Source of the DNA: VXPQ01 sp965223485
GTDB lineage: Bacteria > Bacteroidota > Rhodothermia > Rhodothermales > VXPQ01
Assembly: GCA_965223485.1 (NCBI GenBank)
Contig: OZ244993.1
Span: forward strand, 1,364,001 to 1,428,000
Direction of reading: 5' to 3'
Length of the DNA stretch: 64,000 bases
In this document: positions 36,300-44,545 of the stretch, piece after piece
How positions within the stretch are numbered: the stretch's first letter is position 1
Layout of the letters: every line of letters starts with the position of its first letter
The notes under the pieces: generated by a model
What the model saw: only the letters and a program-made list of their open reading frames with translations
The model's database searches: none
Told to the model about the DNA's origin: nothing
Program-made: the position numbers and the translations under genes

Positions 36300-37258
36300 A
36301 TGTCATACAAAGCACCGGGAAAAGCCTTCCGAAAGGGTATTTCAGTAATGGAACTCATGGACATGTTTCCTGACGAAGAATCCGCCCGCACTTGGTTCGC
36401 TAATGTTCGCTGGTGCGAGGGAGAGCGTTATTGCCCTCGTTGCGGTAGCGACAACACAACGGCTCGTAAAAACCGCAAGCCTATGCCGTTTCACTGTGGA
36501 GACTGCCGGAAGTATTTCAGCGAAAAGACGGGAACGGTAATGGAGGCCAGCAACATCCCCCTTCGCAAGTGGGTTTTCGCCATCTACCTTCTGACTACGA
36601 ACATCAAGGGCGTATCCAGCATGAAACTGTATCGGGACCTTGGGGTTACGCAGAAAACGGCATGGTTCATGTCTCAGCGCATCCGGGAAGGCTGGATCGA
36701 CGGCGATTACGGAAAACTTGGGCTACGGCCCCTGTTGAGGTTGATGAAACCTATATCGGCGGCAAAGAGGCCAACAAGCACGCGAACAAGAAACTGCACG
36801 TAGGCGGGGGAACGCAAGGCAAGGCAACCGTCATGGGTGCTAAAGAACGGGACGGCAAGATCGTTGCCCGTCCTCTTGGTTGGGGACAGGAAGAAACCTT
36901 GGCAAACTTTGTCCTTGAAACCGTTGTAGAGGGTGAAACCGTCTACACGGACGACCATAGGGGGTATCGTAGCCTGAAAGAGGTATACGAGCATGAGACG
37001 GTCAAGCATGGTGTCGGAGAGTATGTCAAGGGGCAGGCACACACAAACGGCATTGAGTCCTTTTGGGCACTCCTGAAGCGTGGGTATCACGGGACGTATC
37101 ACAAGATGAGCCGTAAGCACCTGCACCGCTACGTGAACGAGTTCGCAGGACGGCACAATGTCCGTTGCCTTGACACGTTGGAGCAAATGGCCTACCTTGC
37201 GGAAGGCATGGATACCAAGCGGCTTCGGTATCACGAACTTATCGCGGAGGCGGCATGA
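36300..37258 (+). pseudogene. IS1595-family transposase, frameshifted
   Basis: The first frame (36300 to ~36725) gives the family N-terminus: zinc ribbon CPRCGSDNT...FHCGDCRKYF, then GVSSMKLYRDLGVTQKTAWF. The second frame (~36725-37258, shifted by -1) gives the DDE core: VEVDETYIGGKE, VYTDDHRGYRSL, and NGIESFWALLKRGYHG, all three acidic residues present. The switch is near GGAAAACTTGG (~36713-36723), where a -1 slip on AAAA would join the frames. IS1595 transposases are normally one frame, so this is probably an inactivating indel, but slippage is possible. Needed for movement of the surrounding 6.3-kb element. Confidence 0.85.
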
Positions 37259-37419
37259 ACGACAAGCAGAATAAAACGGGATCGGTTCGGGAGAAAAAGG
37301 CCGAATACGTCTTCGAGATAAAAGACCCCGAAGGCAGAGTGCCTACGCCGGAGCAGCTGGCAAGGGCTATCTGTATGGCCGCTGACAAGAAGGCGGGGAT
37401 TGTGAGGAGGAAGGGGTAG
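37255..37419 (+). CDS. Small protein translationally coupled to the transposase
   Basis: 54 residues, ATG overlapping the transposase stop (ATGA 37255-37258): MNDKQNKTGSVREKKAEYVF, then EIKDPEGRVPTPEQLARAIC. Basic at both ends with a PTPEQLARA helix. The overlap and protein-like content argue it is real. Could be a transposition accessory factor; not a family I know. Confidence 0.55.
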   Translation: MNDKQNKTGSVREKKAEYVFEIKDPEGRVPTPEQLARAICMAADKKAGIVRRKG

Positions 37420-37506
37420 GTGTGGGTTTTATAAATAAAAGAAAAGGGAAGGGGAACTTTGCGTAAGGACTATCGTTAACATCCCATACCAGAACATAAC
37501 GTATCT

Positions 37507-38073
37507 ATGTCAGGTCAGCAAAACATATCAACTCCTGTAACAACTTGGAGGAAGGCTATGCTCTACCTTCTTCATATATCTGATGAGCGTGGTATATCGT
37601 CTATTAGATTGAATAAACTTATTTATTTTGCACATGGATGGACACTGGCCTATATTAATCGTCCGTTTATAGACAATAGCGATAATCAAATTCAGGCATG
37701 GACAGATGGGCCTGTTATTCCACATGTTTATCACACTATTAAGGTATTTGGGAATAAATTTATTCGAGTTACTCTTGATAAGTACACGAAAAAATCAATC
37801 TGCCCTGATCATGACAAAAGTGAATTAAAAGAACTTTTGAAGAGTAAACATGGAAGTCAAGAAGATAATGATGATCTTCAGACTATCAAGATTCTAAATT
37901 GGATCTGGAGACAATACAATTCCTTAAACGATTATGATTTAATTGACCTGTCTCATGTAAAAGACGGACCCTGGGATAAGTGTTGGAGAAATGGAGCCGA
38001 TAAAGAGAAATATTTTCCTATTAAAGATGAGGATATTAAATCTTATTTTGATGACCACAAGGTAAAGAATTAA
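37507..38073 (+). CDS. Panacea (DUF4065/SocA-like) domain protein, predicted antitoxin
   Basis: 188 residues. The Panacea signature is clear: AMLYLLHISDE, IRLNKLIYFAHGWTLAYINR, QAWTDGPVIPHVYHTIKVFG, and near the C-terminus LSHVKDGPWDKCWRNG. Panacea proteins neutralise a range of unrelated toxins encoded next to them. The adjacent downstream gene, 12 bp away, encodes a small membrane protein, a known partner class. Low-GC, consistent with the transposon and unlike the chromosome. Start chosen at the first ATG of the frame. Confidence 0.82.
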   Translation: MSGQQNISTPVTTWRKAMLYLLHISDERGISSIRLNKLIYFAHGWTLAYINRPFIDNSDNQIQAWTDGPVIPHVYHTIKVFGNKFIRVTLDKYTKKSICPDHDKSELKELLKSKHGSQEDNDDLQTIKILNWIWRQYNSLNDYDLIDLSHVKDGPWDKCWRNGADKEKYFPIKDEDIKSYFDDHKVKN

Positions 38074-38085
38074 ATTTGTAATCCA

Positions 38086-38397
38086 ATGGTCAATAATACA
38101 TCATCTGATCCTAAGGGGTTCCCCTTAGGTATATCCGATCAAGATAAAACGCCAAAACGTCTGAGGCGTAATCGGTTCAATGCGTTTATAATGGATAGTG
38201 CAATCAATAACGAATTTGGTCCTTTCGTTAAACTGATCGCAACCCTTTTAGTGTCTAATAAAGAAAACGATTCAGACGAACCAAAAATTGTGCGGTGGAG
38301 ATTGGTTTTGCTTTTAATTTTGATTGGGGGTTTTATTATTATTGGACCCAGTATGGATCTTGCTGTGAATATAAAAGAACTGTTTTTTAATGAATGA
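38086..38397 (+). CDS. Small membrane protein, candidate toxin partner of the Panacea antitoxin
   Basis: 103 residues: a basic soluble N-terminus (DKTPKRLRRNRFNAF), then one strong membrane segment WRLVLLLILIGGFIIIGPSM at ~68-87 and a short tail. It starts 12 bp after the Panacea gene and ends 51 bp before the right inverted repeat. Toxin identity is inferred from arrangement and size; no toxin family motif is visible. Order antitoxin-toxin. Confidence 0.5.
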   Translation: MVNNTSSDPKGFPLGISDQDKTPKRLRRNRFNAFIMDSAINNEFGPFVKLIATLLVSNKENDSDEPKIVRWRLVLLLILIGGFIIIGPSMDLAVNIKELFFNE

Positions 38398-38448
38398 TTG
38401 GAGGCGTGATTGTAAATAATTTCAGGTGTTAATCTTTTGATAGTTGCG

Positions 38449-38473
38449 TTGTGTAGTATTGTATATAAGTCCC
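38449..38473 (-). repeat. Right terminal inverted repeat of the IS1595-family element
   Basis: Exact reverse complement of 32217-32241; ends TTGTATATAAGTCCC. Confidence 0.93.
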
Positions 38474-38481
38474 CCTGGAGA
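38474..38481 (+). repeat. Target-site duplication, right copy (CCTGGAGA)
   Basis: Identical to 32209-32216. Confidence 0.9.
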
Positions 38482-39181
38482 TCATACGGGGTATCTCTTG
38501 GATGAAGGTGGTATAGACAGGCGAGTAATGATCGGCGAGTCAATTTGTCTGAACGGGTATAAAAAGACGAGAGAGCAATTCAATAAAGTCCCCAAACCAA
38601 GTAACAATAATAACACAAGAGAAGCGGCCAAGATTCTATTGCCGGAGGAGGATGACAAATCAAACCATTGTTTTTCTCGTCTGATGGCCAGTCGTACGTT
38701 CTATGGGAACGACAAGTCGAAAACGCTCAGTCTCGGATCGATTGTGTATTGTCAAAAGGACGATAAATATCTTCTGTGTGTACAGCCTGTTTGTGACGGC
38801 GTACAGCGGAAGGATAAGGATAATAATAGGAACTTTGTTTTTATTGAGCTGCAATACGCAGATTCCCAAACCGGGAGGACATCGCATATTGTTGTAAAAG
38901 ACGGCGATGAATTTGTCGAACTGTTGTATCGGCCAAAATCATATTTCTGCAGAGTTGCAACCTTTGTATTTGATTCTACAACGAAGCGCGTTCAGTCGCA
39001 GCCATCAGAAGACGGCAAAGACAGCAACCCTGTGTTCATTGATATATCCGGGTGTGAGTATCATTGGGTTGACCAGCTAAAGACGGCTCATGCTCAACGC
39101 GCAGTGGAAGATCTTGCCAGCGATCTGTCGCGCGTGGGGTTGACGGAATCAGAATGGTTGAGACGGCTCGCAAGGAAATAA
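38482..39181 (+). pseudogene. Receiver-domain defence protein, 3' part (separated by the IS1595 element)
   Basis: The remaining 233 codons of the gene begun at 31222: joining ...HVWKPG to DHTGYLLDEGG across one copy of the duplication keeps frame. Contains NHCFSRLMASRTFYGN, LSLGSIVYCQKDDKYLLCVQ and VCDGVQR, a conserved-looking C-terminal module, and ends TESEWLRRLARK. An open frame extends back to 38444 inside the element, but its first 13 codons are transposon-derived. No promoter is evident, so this half is probably silent. Confidence 0.8.
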
Positions 39182-39228
39182 TGTACAAGTTTAGTATTTA
39201 CCCGACACTTGGGGTCTCCGGCTTGTGA

Positions 39229-39336
39229 TCAGGCGACTTGTTTTCGGGTTTCTTTTTCTTCGATTGGAACAACCGGCGGCAGTTTCTTTTTTCCGAGAGA
39301 TTCGACCTGCTTGGTTTTTCGGGATTTCCGTGCCAT
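39229..39336 (-). CDS. Very small basic ORF after the DUF1828/DUF1829 gene
   Basis: 35 residues, MARKSRKTKQVESLGKKKLP then PVVPIEEKETRKQVA. Lies 26 bp beyond the stop of the leftward DUF1828/1829 gene and could be the last gene of that operon or an N-terminal fragment of a recombinase-linked protein. Low complexity limits confidence. Confidence 0.3.
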   Translation of the reverse strand: MARKSRKTKQVESLGKKKLPPVVPIEEKETRKQVA

Positions 39337-39362
39337 ATATTCTGCCCGCGCCTGTAGTATAT

Positions 39363-40151
39363 TCAGGCTGCGATGCGCTGAAGAACCTTTCGACTGAAGT
39401 CTTCGCGAGAGTCGAGCGAAGAGATCATGTCCCCACCGACATCCGAGAGTCTGGCAAGGTCCATTCTGGGAATCTCGGGTTGATTTTCAAAAACGAGGAT
39501 CGACTCGAACCTGAGTTCGGCCCGGTGGAAGTGAGACAGCATAATCGTTGCCAACCTCGCCTTGTCCCGGTTGGGTATGCCATACAAGAACAATGGGATA
39601 TCGTTTTTTCCCTCGATGCGGTAGTCTACCGGGTAAGCCTGAGCATTTGGCGCCTCCGGTTCATAATCCCGCTGTATCCTGGTCTCGTCTACCAGATGGG
39701 AGAGGAGATCGTCAAGATCGTCGTAGAACGTGGAGCCGACATTCGATCGGGAAAGGAACGTCAGGTCATAGACCTTGGTCAGAGCTTGTCCGAACCGGAA
39801 GATGGCCTCTGGCAACCGCTCGGGAGTCGTATCGAAACACAAGGCGCCGCCATCTTTGTCCCATTGCAGCCCACTTTCGTTCATGATGCGTTCGAGAAGC
39901 ATCCCCCGGGTTCCATCCATGAACATGTCGATGTTGTGCTCATAGCTGATGTGCATGAGCGTATGGCCTCGGTCCGAAAGCCGCAATCCACCCGATGCCG
40001 TTTCCGAAAGATGAATCGGGTAGCGATCCCCATCGGGAAACTGGAAGTGAGTGCGCAACATCATCGCGCCGTCCGGGCGCTGTTCGACCCTCACGTCTTC
40101 GCAAAGACGTTCACACAAGAGTTTCCGGAGCGTGTCGGGAATGAGCGTCAT
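39363..40151 (-). CDS. DUF1828/DUF1829-domain protein
   Basis: 262 residues. The N-terminal DUF1828 part has HLSETASGGLRLSDRGHTLM (~47-66), and the C-terminal DUF1829 part has FESILVFENQPEIPRMDLAR and LSDVGGDMISSLD. The family is widespread in prophages and islands with unknown biochemistry. The start overlaps the stop of the short frame upstream (ATGA at 40148-40151), so it is the third or fourth gene of a leftward operon with two DNA-glycosylase-like genes. Confidence 0.75.
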   Translation of the reverse strand: MTLIPDTLRKLLCERLCEDVRVEQRPDGAMMLRTHFQFPDGDRYPIHLSETASGGLRLSDRGHTLMHISYEHNIDMFMDGTRGMLLERIMNESGLQWDKDGGALCFDTTPERLPEAIFRFGQALTKVYDLTFLSRSNVGSTFYDDLDDLLSHLVDETRIQRDYEPEAPNAQAYPVDYRIEGKNDIPLFLYGIPNRDKARLATIMLSHFHRAELRFESILVFENQPEIPRMDLARLSDVGGDMISSLDSREDFSRKVLQRIAA

Positions 40152-40309
40152 AGCGGCAATTTGGGTTCATCGGGCTGGGCGCTGATCCCACTCACACGGA
40201 AGTCATCTATCAGACAAGCCAGCGCCCCCTCCAAGGTACTGAATCGGTGGGTTTCTTCGTTCAAGTAGCACAGGTAGTCCGCAATTACCTTTTTGGTCTC
40301 GTCAACCGT
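40148..40309 (-). pseudogene. Short coupled frame, probably the end of a gene broken by a stop codon
   Basis: 54 codons without a start: TVDETKKVIADYLCYLNEE then THRFSTLEGALACLIDDFRV and GISAQPDEPKLPL, ending in ATGA overlap with the DUF1828/1829 gene. It is in the same frame as the gene at 40310-41113, separated only by TAG (40310-40312). Either that gene has a nonsense mutation or this is a 5'-truncated small gene. The KKVIADYL-Y-NEE segment resembles the IS3 transposase tail at 22750, which may be coincidence. Confidence 0.45.
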
Positions 40310-41113
40310 CTAGCCTTCCGGGCCTGCCAGAAGCAAACGGGCATCGCGTGTAATTCCTCTTTGCGCCAAGGTGAAGAGGGCTCTTTCGACATCGACAGCT
40401 CTGAAATGGTTGCAGGGAGATCCGGGACTTCCGTTGACCACCTTGGCGATTTCGCGGCACCAGCAGGCCCATTTGTCGTAGGTCTTTGAGTTATCCCCAG
40501 TGATTTCAATTCTTCGATCTTTTCCCTCACCATATAACTTCAAGTCCCCCAAGAACGAGTTCTCATATGCCGTGGCGATCTTCGTATCGAGCACAGGATA
40601 GTTCATAGGAGCCAAGAACATCAGAATCTTGCTTACGAACGGCATCCCTTTCCCGAATTTGGGTAGATTCAATTTGCTAATTTTGTGAAGAAGTTCCGAC
40701 CCCGACAACACCTCGCAGCTCGTTGGCCTCTTTTCCAATTCCTGCGCCAACTGCACGAACTCTTTAATCTTATTTTCCAGTTCGGCATTTCTGAATTTAT
40801 TTACCCAGTCGTCTCTCCGGCCTGGTTTCCGGGCCCATCCCCAGTACAGGACATTCGAAAGGCCGTCTTTTACCGACTGGGTGTCTTCACTGAGCAACAA
40901 GTCACCGATATATTTCTCGACAGCATGCATGCAGTCATGCGCGTGGAGGTTATCCTTCTTATGAGGGTTTTGATTATCCTGATTATCCTTGTCCTCATAA
41001 TCTGGATCCTTGGCGAAATCATAGGTAATCGGCGGAAAGTCGTATTTCTCGATAGTTCTGCACAACAAATCAGCGTACTGCTTCAGTGGTAGTTTCGGTA
41101 TGATCTTAGACAT
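40310..41113 (-). CDS. Possible helix-hairpin-helix DNA glycosylase-like protein
   Basis: 267 residues. The stretch LPKFGKGMPFVSKILMFLAP then MNYPVLDTKIA (~155-185) resembles the HhH plus catalytic-Asp region of OGG1-like glycosylases; the rest is soluble and helical, with a low-complexity DKDNQDNQNPHKKDN insert near 40. The Cys/Trp-rich TYDKWACWCREIAKVVNG block follows. It overlaps the upstream UDG-like gene by 8 bp. The assignment is by motif resemblance only. Confidence 0.4.
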   Translation of the reverse strand: MSKIIPKLPLKQYADLLCRTIEKYDFPPITYDFAKDPDYEDKDNQDNQNPHKKDNLHAHDCMHAVEKYIGDLLLSEDTQSVKDGLSNVLYWGWARKPGRRDDWVNKFRNAELENKIKEFVQLAQELEKRPTSCEVLSGSELLHKISKLNLPKFGKGMPFVSKILMFLAPMNYPVLDTKIATAYENSFLGDLKLYGEGKDRRIEITGDNSKTYDKWACWCREIAKVVNGSPGSPCNHFRAVDVERALFTLAQRGITRDARLLLAGPEG

Positions 41114-41816
41114 GATCAGACGTGATCCAGCGATATTTCTTCAGGAAGTCGCGAAACAGGTCGCGGCCTCTGCGTGGGCGTATAGGGTCACCCGCATAAA
41201 TTGGGTCTCTGCCGTACGTGTTGCTATGCCTGTTCCACCAGGGACGACCTGGATGGGGCGTGCTGATGCACGGAATGCCGTGTTCACAAACCACTTTCTC
41301 GCCGTATCTACCGGCAAACCGGGAGACAAAAATGACAAGTTGCGGTTGATGCTCCTGAACGAACCAGCGCAGTACTTCCTCGGATATGCTAAAATCCAAG
41401 GGCGCGACATGTCCTTCTATGCCACTGCCTGTCTTCGGCGCTGGCCGCATGAAGTAGTTATAGAAAGCGATGTGCTCCCTGGGGAATTCGTCCGGTGTCA
41501 GACCACTGTCCTTCATTATTCTAACAATTTCATCCCCGATATTCCGAAAGATTCCGAGACCCCGGTGAGGTTCTACGAATTGGCCTAATATTACGCCTTT
41601 TGTGTGTACCCACGCGCGTTCTTCCTTACCGAGGTGATCCTCGTTGCTCTGGTACCAGCGTTCAGGATCAAGGTGGATAGTGGATTCGGGAGGCATATAG
41701 TGGCTCTCGCCGATCACCAGCAGCCGTTTGTAGCGGTTGTCCTCATAGGAACTGCCGATCCAAGGCTGCATGCAGGGAAATTTTTCTAAATGGTCTGGCT
41801 TTTTCATGGTAGTCAT
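41106..41816 (-). CDS. Possible uracil-DNA-glycosylase-superfamily protein
   Basis: 236 residues. The N-terminal strand-turn YKRLLVIGESHYMPPES (~29-45) and C-terminal CISTPHPGRPWWNRHSNTYG (~185-204) fall where UDG-superfamily proteins carry their catalytic-water motif and HPS/T-type motif. The match is loose: the usual GxDPG/GxNPG form is absent. First gene of the leftward operon. Alternative start at codon 4 (MKKPDH). Confidence 0.4.
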   Translation of the reverse strand: MTTMKKPDHLEKFPCMQPWIGSSYEDNRYKRLLVIGESHYMPPESTIHLDPERWYQSNEDHLGKEERAWVHTKGVILGQFVEPHRGLGIFRNIGDEIVRIMKDSGLTPDEFPREHIAFYNYFMRPAPKTGSGIEGHVAPLDFSISEEVLRWFVQEHQPQLVIFVSRFAGRYGEKVVCEHGIPCISTPHPGRPWWNRHSNTYGRDPIYAGDPIRPRRGRDLFRDFLKKYRWITSDHV

Positions 41817-41867
41817 GATGCAATGGTCAGCATGGCGTAAAAAATTACAGACCCGCAGAGGTTAATT

Positions 41868-42745
41868 GAAAAACCTGCAAAACGCAACCTGCAACCAAAC
41901 GTCCCATACACACGATACACGCCCATTAATGTCCCAATAAAAAACCGCCGAAACCCTGCCTGTCGTACCCGTTACCGGCTCCCGGCAGTCGAGCAAGACG
42001 ATCCCGGTTCGGGTGGTCTTTTCGTAATTATTAGGAGTCCTTCCGGCGCAGAACTTAGGTCAGGGAAAACGTTATGCAACCGATTATTAAAGTAGAAGGG
42101 ATCCGCAAGACATACGGGGAAACCGTGGCGGTTGACGACGTGTCGTTTTCCGTACAGCCGGGTGAAATCTTCGGGATCATCGGACCGAACGGCGCCGGCA
42201 AGACGACGACGGTCGAGAGCGTCATCGGCCTGCGCAAGCCGGATCGGGGCCGAATATCGGTGCTGGGGTTGGACCCCGTCAGGGAGCGGGCTGCTCTGGC
42301 GCAACGTATCGGCGTACAACTGCAGGCCGCAGCCCTCGCCGAACGCATGAAAGTGTGGGAGGCGCTGGACCTGTTTTCCTCCTTGTACGCGCATACCGTA
42401 CCCTACGAGCCGTTGCTGGAACAATGGGGGCTGGCCGACAAGCGCAATGCGGCCTTCGGAAACCTTTCCGGCGGTCAGAAGCAACGACTGTTTATCGCCC
42501 TGGCGCTGGTCAACGATCCGGAAGTCGTATTTCTGGACGAACTGACCAGCGGATTGGATCCGCAAGCCTGCAGGGCCACATGGGAACTGGTCCGGACGAT
42601 CCGGGCACAGGGCAAGACGGTGGTGCTCGTTACCCACTTCATGGATGAAGCCGAGCACCTGTGCGACCGCATCGCTATCCTGATTCTGCTGGGCGTGCTG
42701 GCCGTCGGCACGGCGGTCTCTACGGCAACCTTCCGCTGGGAGTAG
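41868..42745 (+). repeat. 878-bp duplicated segment, copy A
   Basis: Matches 48757-49562 along its length, including ~200 bp upstream of the ATPase start; copy B lacks 72 bp. Point differences are scattered, so the duplication is not recent. Confidence 0.85.
42074..42745 (+). pseudogene. Truncated ABC-2-type exporter ATPase, copy A
   Basis: 223 residues. Walker A GPNGAGKTTT, signature LSGGQKQR, Walker B VVFLDELTSGLD and H-loop VTHFMDEAEHLCDRIAIL are present, but after IAIL the sequence jumps to LLGVLAVGTAVSTATFRWE, which looks like the last residues of a membrane permease. A deletion has therefore fused the ATPase N-terminal ~210 residues to the tail of its partner permease. Might still bind ATP but has no transport domain. 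Confidence 0.7.
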
Positions 42746-42761
42746 GGGGAACTGTCGGCCC

Positions 42762-43412
42762 CTATTTTCCCTTCATAACGGCAAGAGAATCAAGGGCGGA
42801 TGTAAGTAGTGATATCTCACACAGACGTAACTGAGGGTGATGTTTTTTGGAGATTCCACGAGGAGGAGGATAAAAAATATCTTCACCACTATCATGACGA
42901 TCAAGTATATCCTGGCCCGACTGATACGCTTTCAGAGCTGCTGATTTGATACGTTCAGGCGACCAATGACCTTCAAGGAGGGGAAGCGAAGAAGATATAA
43001 AATCAATCCCGACACCATCTGCAGATAAAATAAAGTCTGTGTAACGCCCAAGCATTTTTTGATTATCCGTATCGAAATTTTCAATTATTCGGGGTAAAAA
43101 TTGCATCGAAAACCACACAGAAACAAATTCATGAAAGGAAACCAGCTCTTCATCTTCAAGATAAATATTAACAAGCCCGTCAAAACGATCTACAGAGAAA
43201 GATTTGTGCCTTATTACCTTCGCGAATTGCGAAGAAAATAGTTTTTCTAACGCGTTTATTCCTTCTAAATCATCCTGCTTGCTAATGAATCTATGAAGAT
43301 CAGAGCGTAATTCAGGAGATGGGGGACAATCTTGAGCCAATAGAGATTTGTCCATGGAACAAATCAAAAAAAGAATACAGGTTAGCCGTATTGCATATCT
43401 CGATATATTCAT
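42762..43412 (-). CDS. Secreted protein of unknown function
   Basis: 216 residues with a signal peptide (RLTCILFLICSMDKSLLAQD, cleavage likely near residue 26). The mature part is helical and acidic with VSFHEFVSVWFSMQFLPRII and LPLLEGHWSPERIKSAALKA. The phrase EGHW followed by a charged helix also occurs in the lipoprotein at 50528-51142 (LEGHWTDEKIDKASEET), hinting at a distant relationship. No family recognised. Confidence 0.6.
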   Translation of the reverse strand: MNISRYAIRLTCILFLICSMDKSLLAQDCPPSPELRSDLHRFISKQDDLEGINALEKLFSSQFAKVIRHKSFSVDRFDGLVNIYLEDEELVSFHEFVSVWFSMQFLPRIIENFDTDNQKMLGRYTDFILSADGVGIDFISSSLPLLEGHWSPERIKSAALKAYQSGQDILDRHDSGEDIFYPPPRGISKKHHPQLRLCEISLLTSALDSLAVMKGK

Positions 43413-43758
43413 AGGATTATCTTCTTACCGCTTAGTGCATAAGGGCTAACTGCAAGGATGCAGGTTGAGGTCGCAAGATATGAAAAAATTCAAAAGCCAG
43501 GCACTGTGAAATTCCAATGATGAACCTGGCCTGATCCCCTTGGCTCCGAGACGACCGTGCAGGAGCCGTACGGCTCGCCGAGGCTGACGGTAAGGAAGCA
43601 TTCGCCGATTTCATAGTCGCCGTCCAGTTCACGCCAAACCCCGTTGAAAAAAAGTCCCGCTCGCAAGCCCGAACAGGGAACGTTAACGTCCCTTTCGCTT
43701 TTGTTTCCGACCCCTCCCTTTGCCGCATCCTTTCCGTAGTTGTATCGAGGCTGGCGCA
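43413..43758. other. Spacer with an unconfirmed minus-strand frame
   Basis: An 89-codon minus-strand frame (43490-43759) has a protein-like end (FFNGVWRELDGDYEIGECFL, then GEPYGSCTVV) but no family and overlaps the RhuM relic start. Left as unconfirmed. Confidence 0.3.
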
Positions 43759-44272
43759 ATGAACACAGAGAGTCCCGTAACGCCCCAGGACGAAAAGGTC
43801 GTCGTTTACGAAACGCCCGATGGCGAGATGCGCGTGGATGTGCGGCTCGACCAGGAGACTGTCTGGCTGACGCAGCGTCAGATGTCGGAGGTGTTCGATA
43901 CTACGCCCGAGAATGTCTTAATGCACTTGCGTAACGTATTTGCGAGCGAGGAATTGGCGGCAGACGCAACTACTAAGAAATTCTTAGTAGTTCGAACGGA
44001 AGGAAGTAGACAAGTCAAACGCCAGATCAAACACTACAATCTGGATACCATCATCTCGGTCGGCTACCGGGTCAATTCGAAGCGTGGAGTACAGTAACAA
44101 GCGGATCGGCTCGCTCCTCTTTCTCATGTATCTGAATCAGGAAAGCGTAGCGCATCGGCTCAATCCCCAGGCCCTGACGGCGCTCACGCTGCTCATTGCC
44201 GAAAGCGCACCCGCCGGCAAGGACCTGATGATCCGCCTTATTATCAATCTGCTGGCGGAGCCCGCGGGATGA
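43759..44272 (+). pseudogene. RhuM-family virulence protein, internally deleted
   Basis: N-terminus (MNTESPVTPQDEKVVVYETP, then VRLDQETVWLTQRQMSEVFD) is typical RhuM, through VKRQIKHYNLDTIISVGYRVN at ~100. The frame then ends at 44097; the +1-shifted overlapping frame from ~44093 gives KRIGSLLFLMYLNQESVAHR then LNPQALTALTLLIAESAPAG, the end of the family. About 150 central residues are missing. A second fragment of the same gene lies at 52396-52548. Confidence 0.75.
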
Positions 44273-44302
44273 ACGGATTTCCCGATGCCTGACTGACCCG
44301 CA

Positions 44303-44357
44303 TTTTGTTTTTGTATGCGATGCGTTCGGTTTGTTTCGCTATCGCCCTCGCGATGCG
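44303..44357 (-). repeat. 55-bp dispersed repeat, copy 1
   Basis: Matches 54541-54595 at 54 of 55 positions. On the minus strand it reads RAIAKQTERIAYKNK in both places. Confidence 0.85.
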
Positions 44358-44474
44358 CACCACAATGGGCGCCGCTACGGAAAATCCGGCGGATACGATG
44401 GCGCACAGCAACCCCGGAATGAAGAGATGCTTGTACTTCCAGTAGTACTTATTTAGATCGGCGAGCGGACCCAT
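44358..44474 (-). pseudogene. N-terminal fragment of an ABC exporter
   Basis: 39 codons from ATG 44474: MGPLADLNKYYWKYKHLFIP then LLCAIVSAGFSVAAPIVVR, like the first membrane helix of MsbA-type exporters. It runs directly into the 55-bp repeat and stops; the rest of the gene is absent. Confidence 0.55.
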
Positions 44475-44497
44475 GCGCCTTGGTGCGTTCTTAGAGG

Positions 44498-44545
44498 TGG
44501 TCCGGGTTGATTGGACAGATTTTTTCGGGAATTAAGGTGTAGCCC
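44498..44545 (-). repeat. IS3-type terminus (relic)
   Basis: Begins TGGTCCGGGTTGATTGGACA and follows the same pattern as 22599-22640. No transposase attached; it abuts the dispersed palindromic repeat at 44545. Confidence 0.5.

Larger units (their letters stand above)
32217..38473 (+). mobile_element. IS1595-family transposon with passenger genes, 6257 bp
   Basis: Bounded by 25-bp perfect inverted repeats (32217-32241, begins GGGACTTATATACAATACTA; 38449-38473, its exact reverse complement) and an 8-bp duplication. It contains an IS1595-type transposase (frameshifted) and about ten further genes on both strands: two hypotheticals, a two-helix membrane protein, a PEGA lipoprotein, YkvA, a large lipoprotein, a small transposase-coupled ORF, a Panacea antitoxin and a membrane partner. 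GC is visibly lower than the flanks. It sits in codon 332 of the receiver-domain gene. A 12-bp piece of the inverted repeat (TTGTGTAGTATT) also occurs at 36249-36260, just before the transposase start. Confidence 0.92.

Noticed and set aside
38444..39181. Separate 245-residue gene right of the transposon
   Set aside because: Its first 13 codons are the transposon inverted repeat and target duplication; it is the 3' part of the receiver gene.
40230..40309. Third IS3 transposase tail (KKVIADYLCYLNEE)
   Set aside because: Resembles the tail at 22750 over about 14 residues only, codons differ, and the frame continues into an operon-coupled end; not called as an IS.
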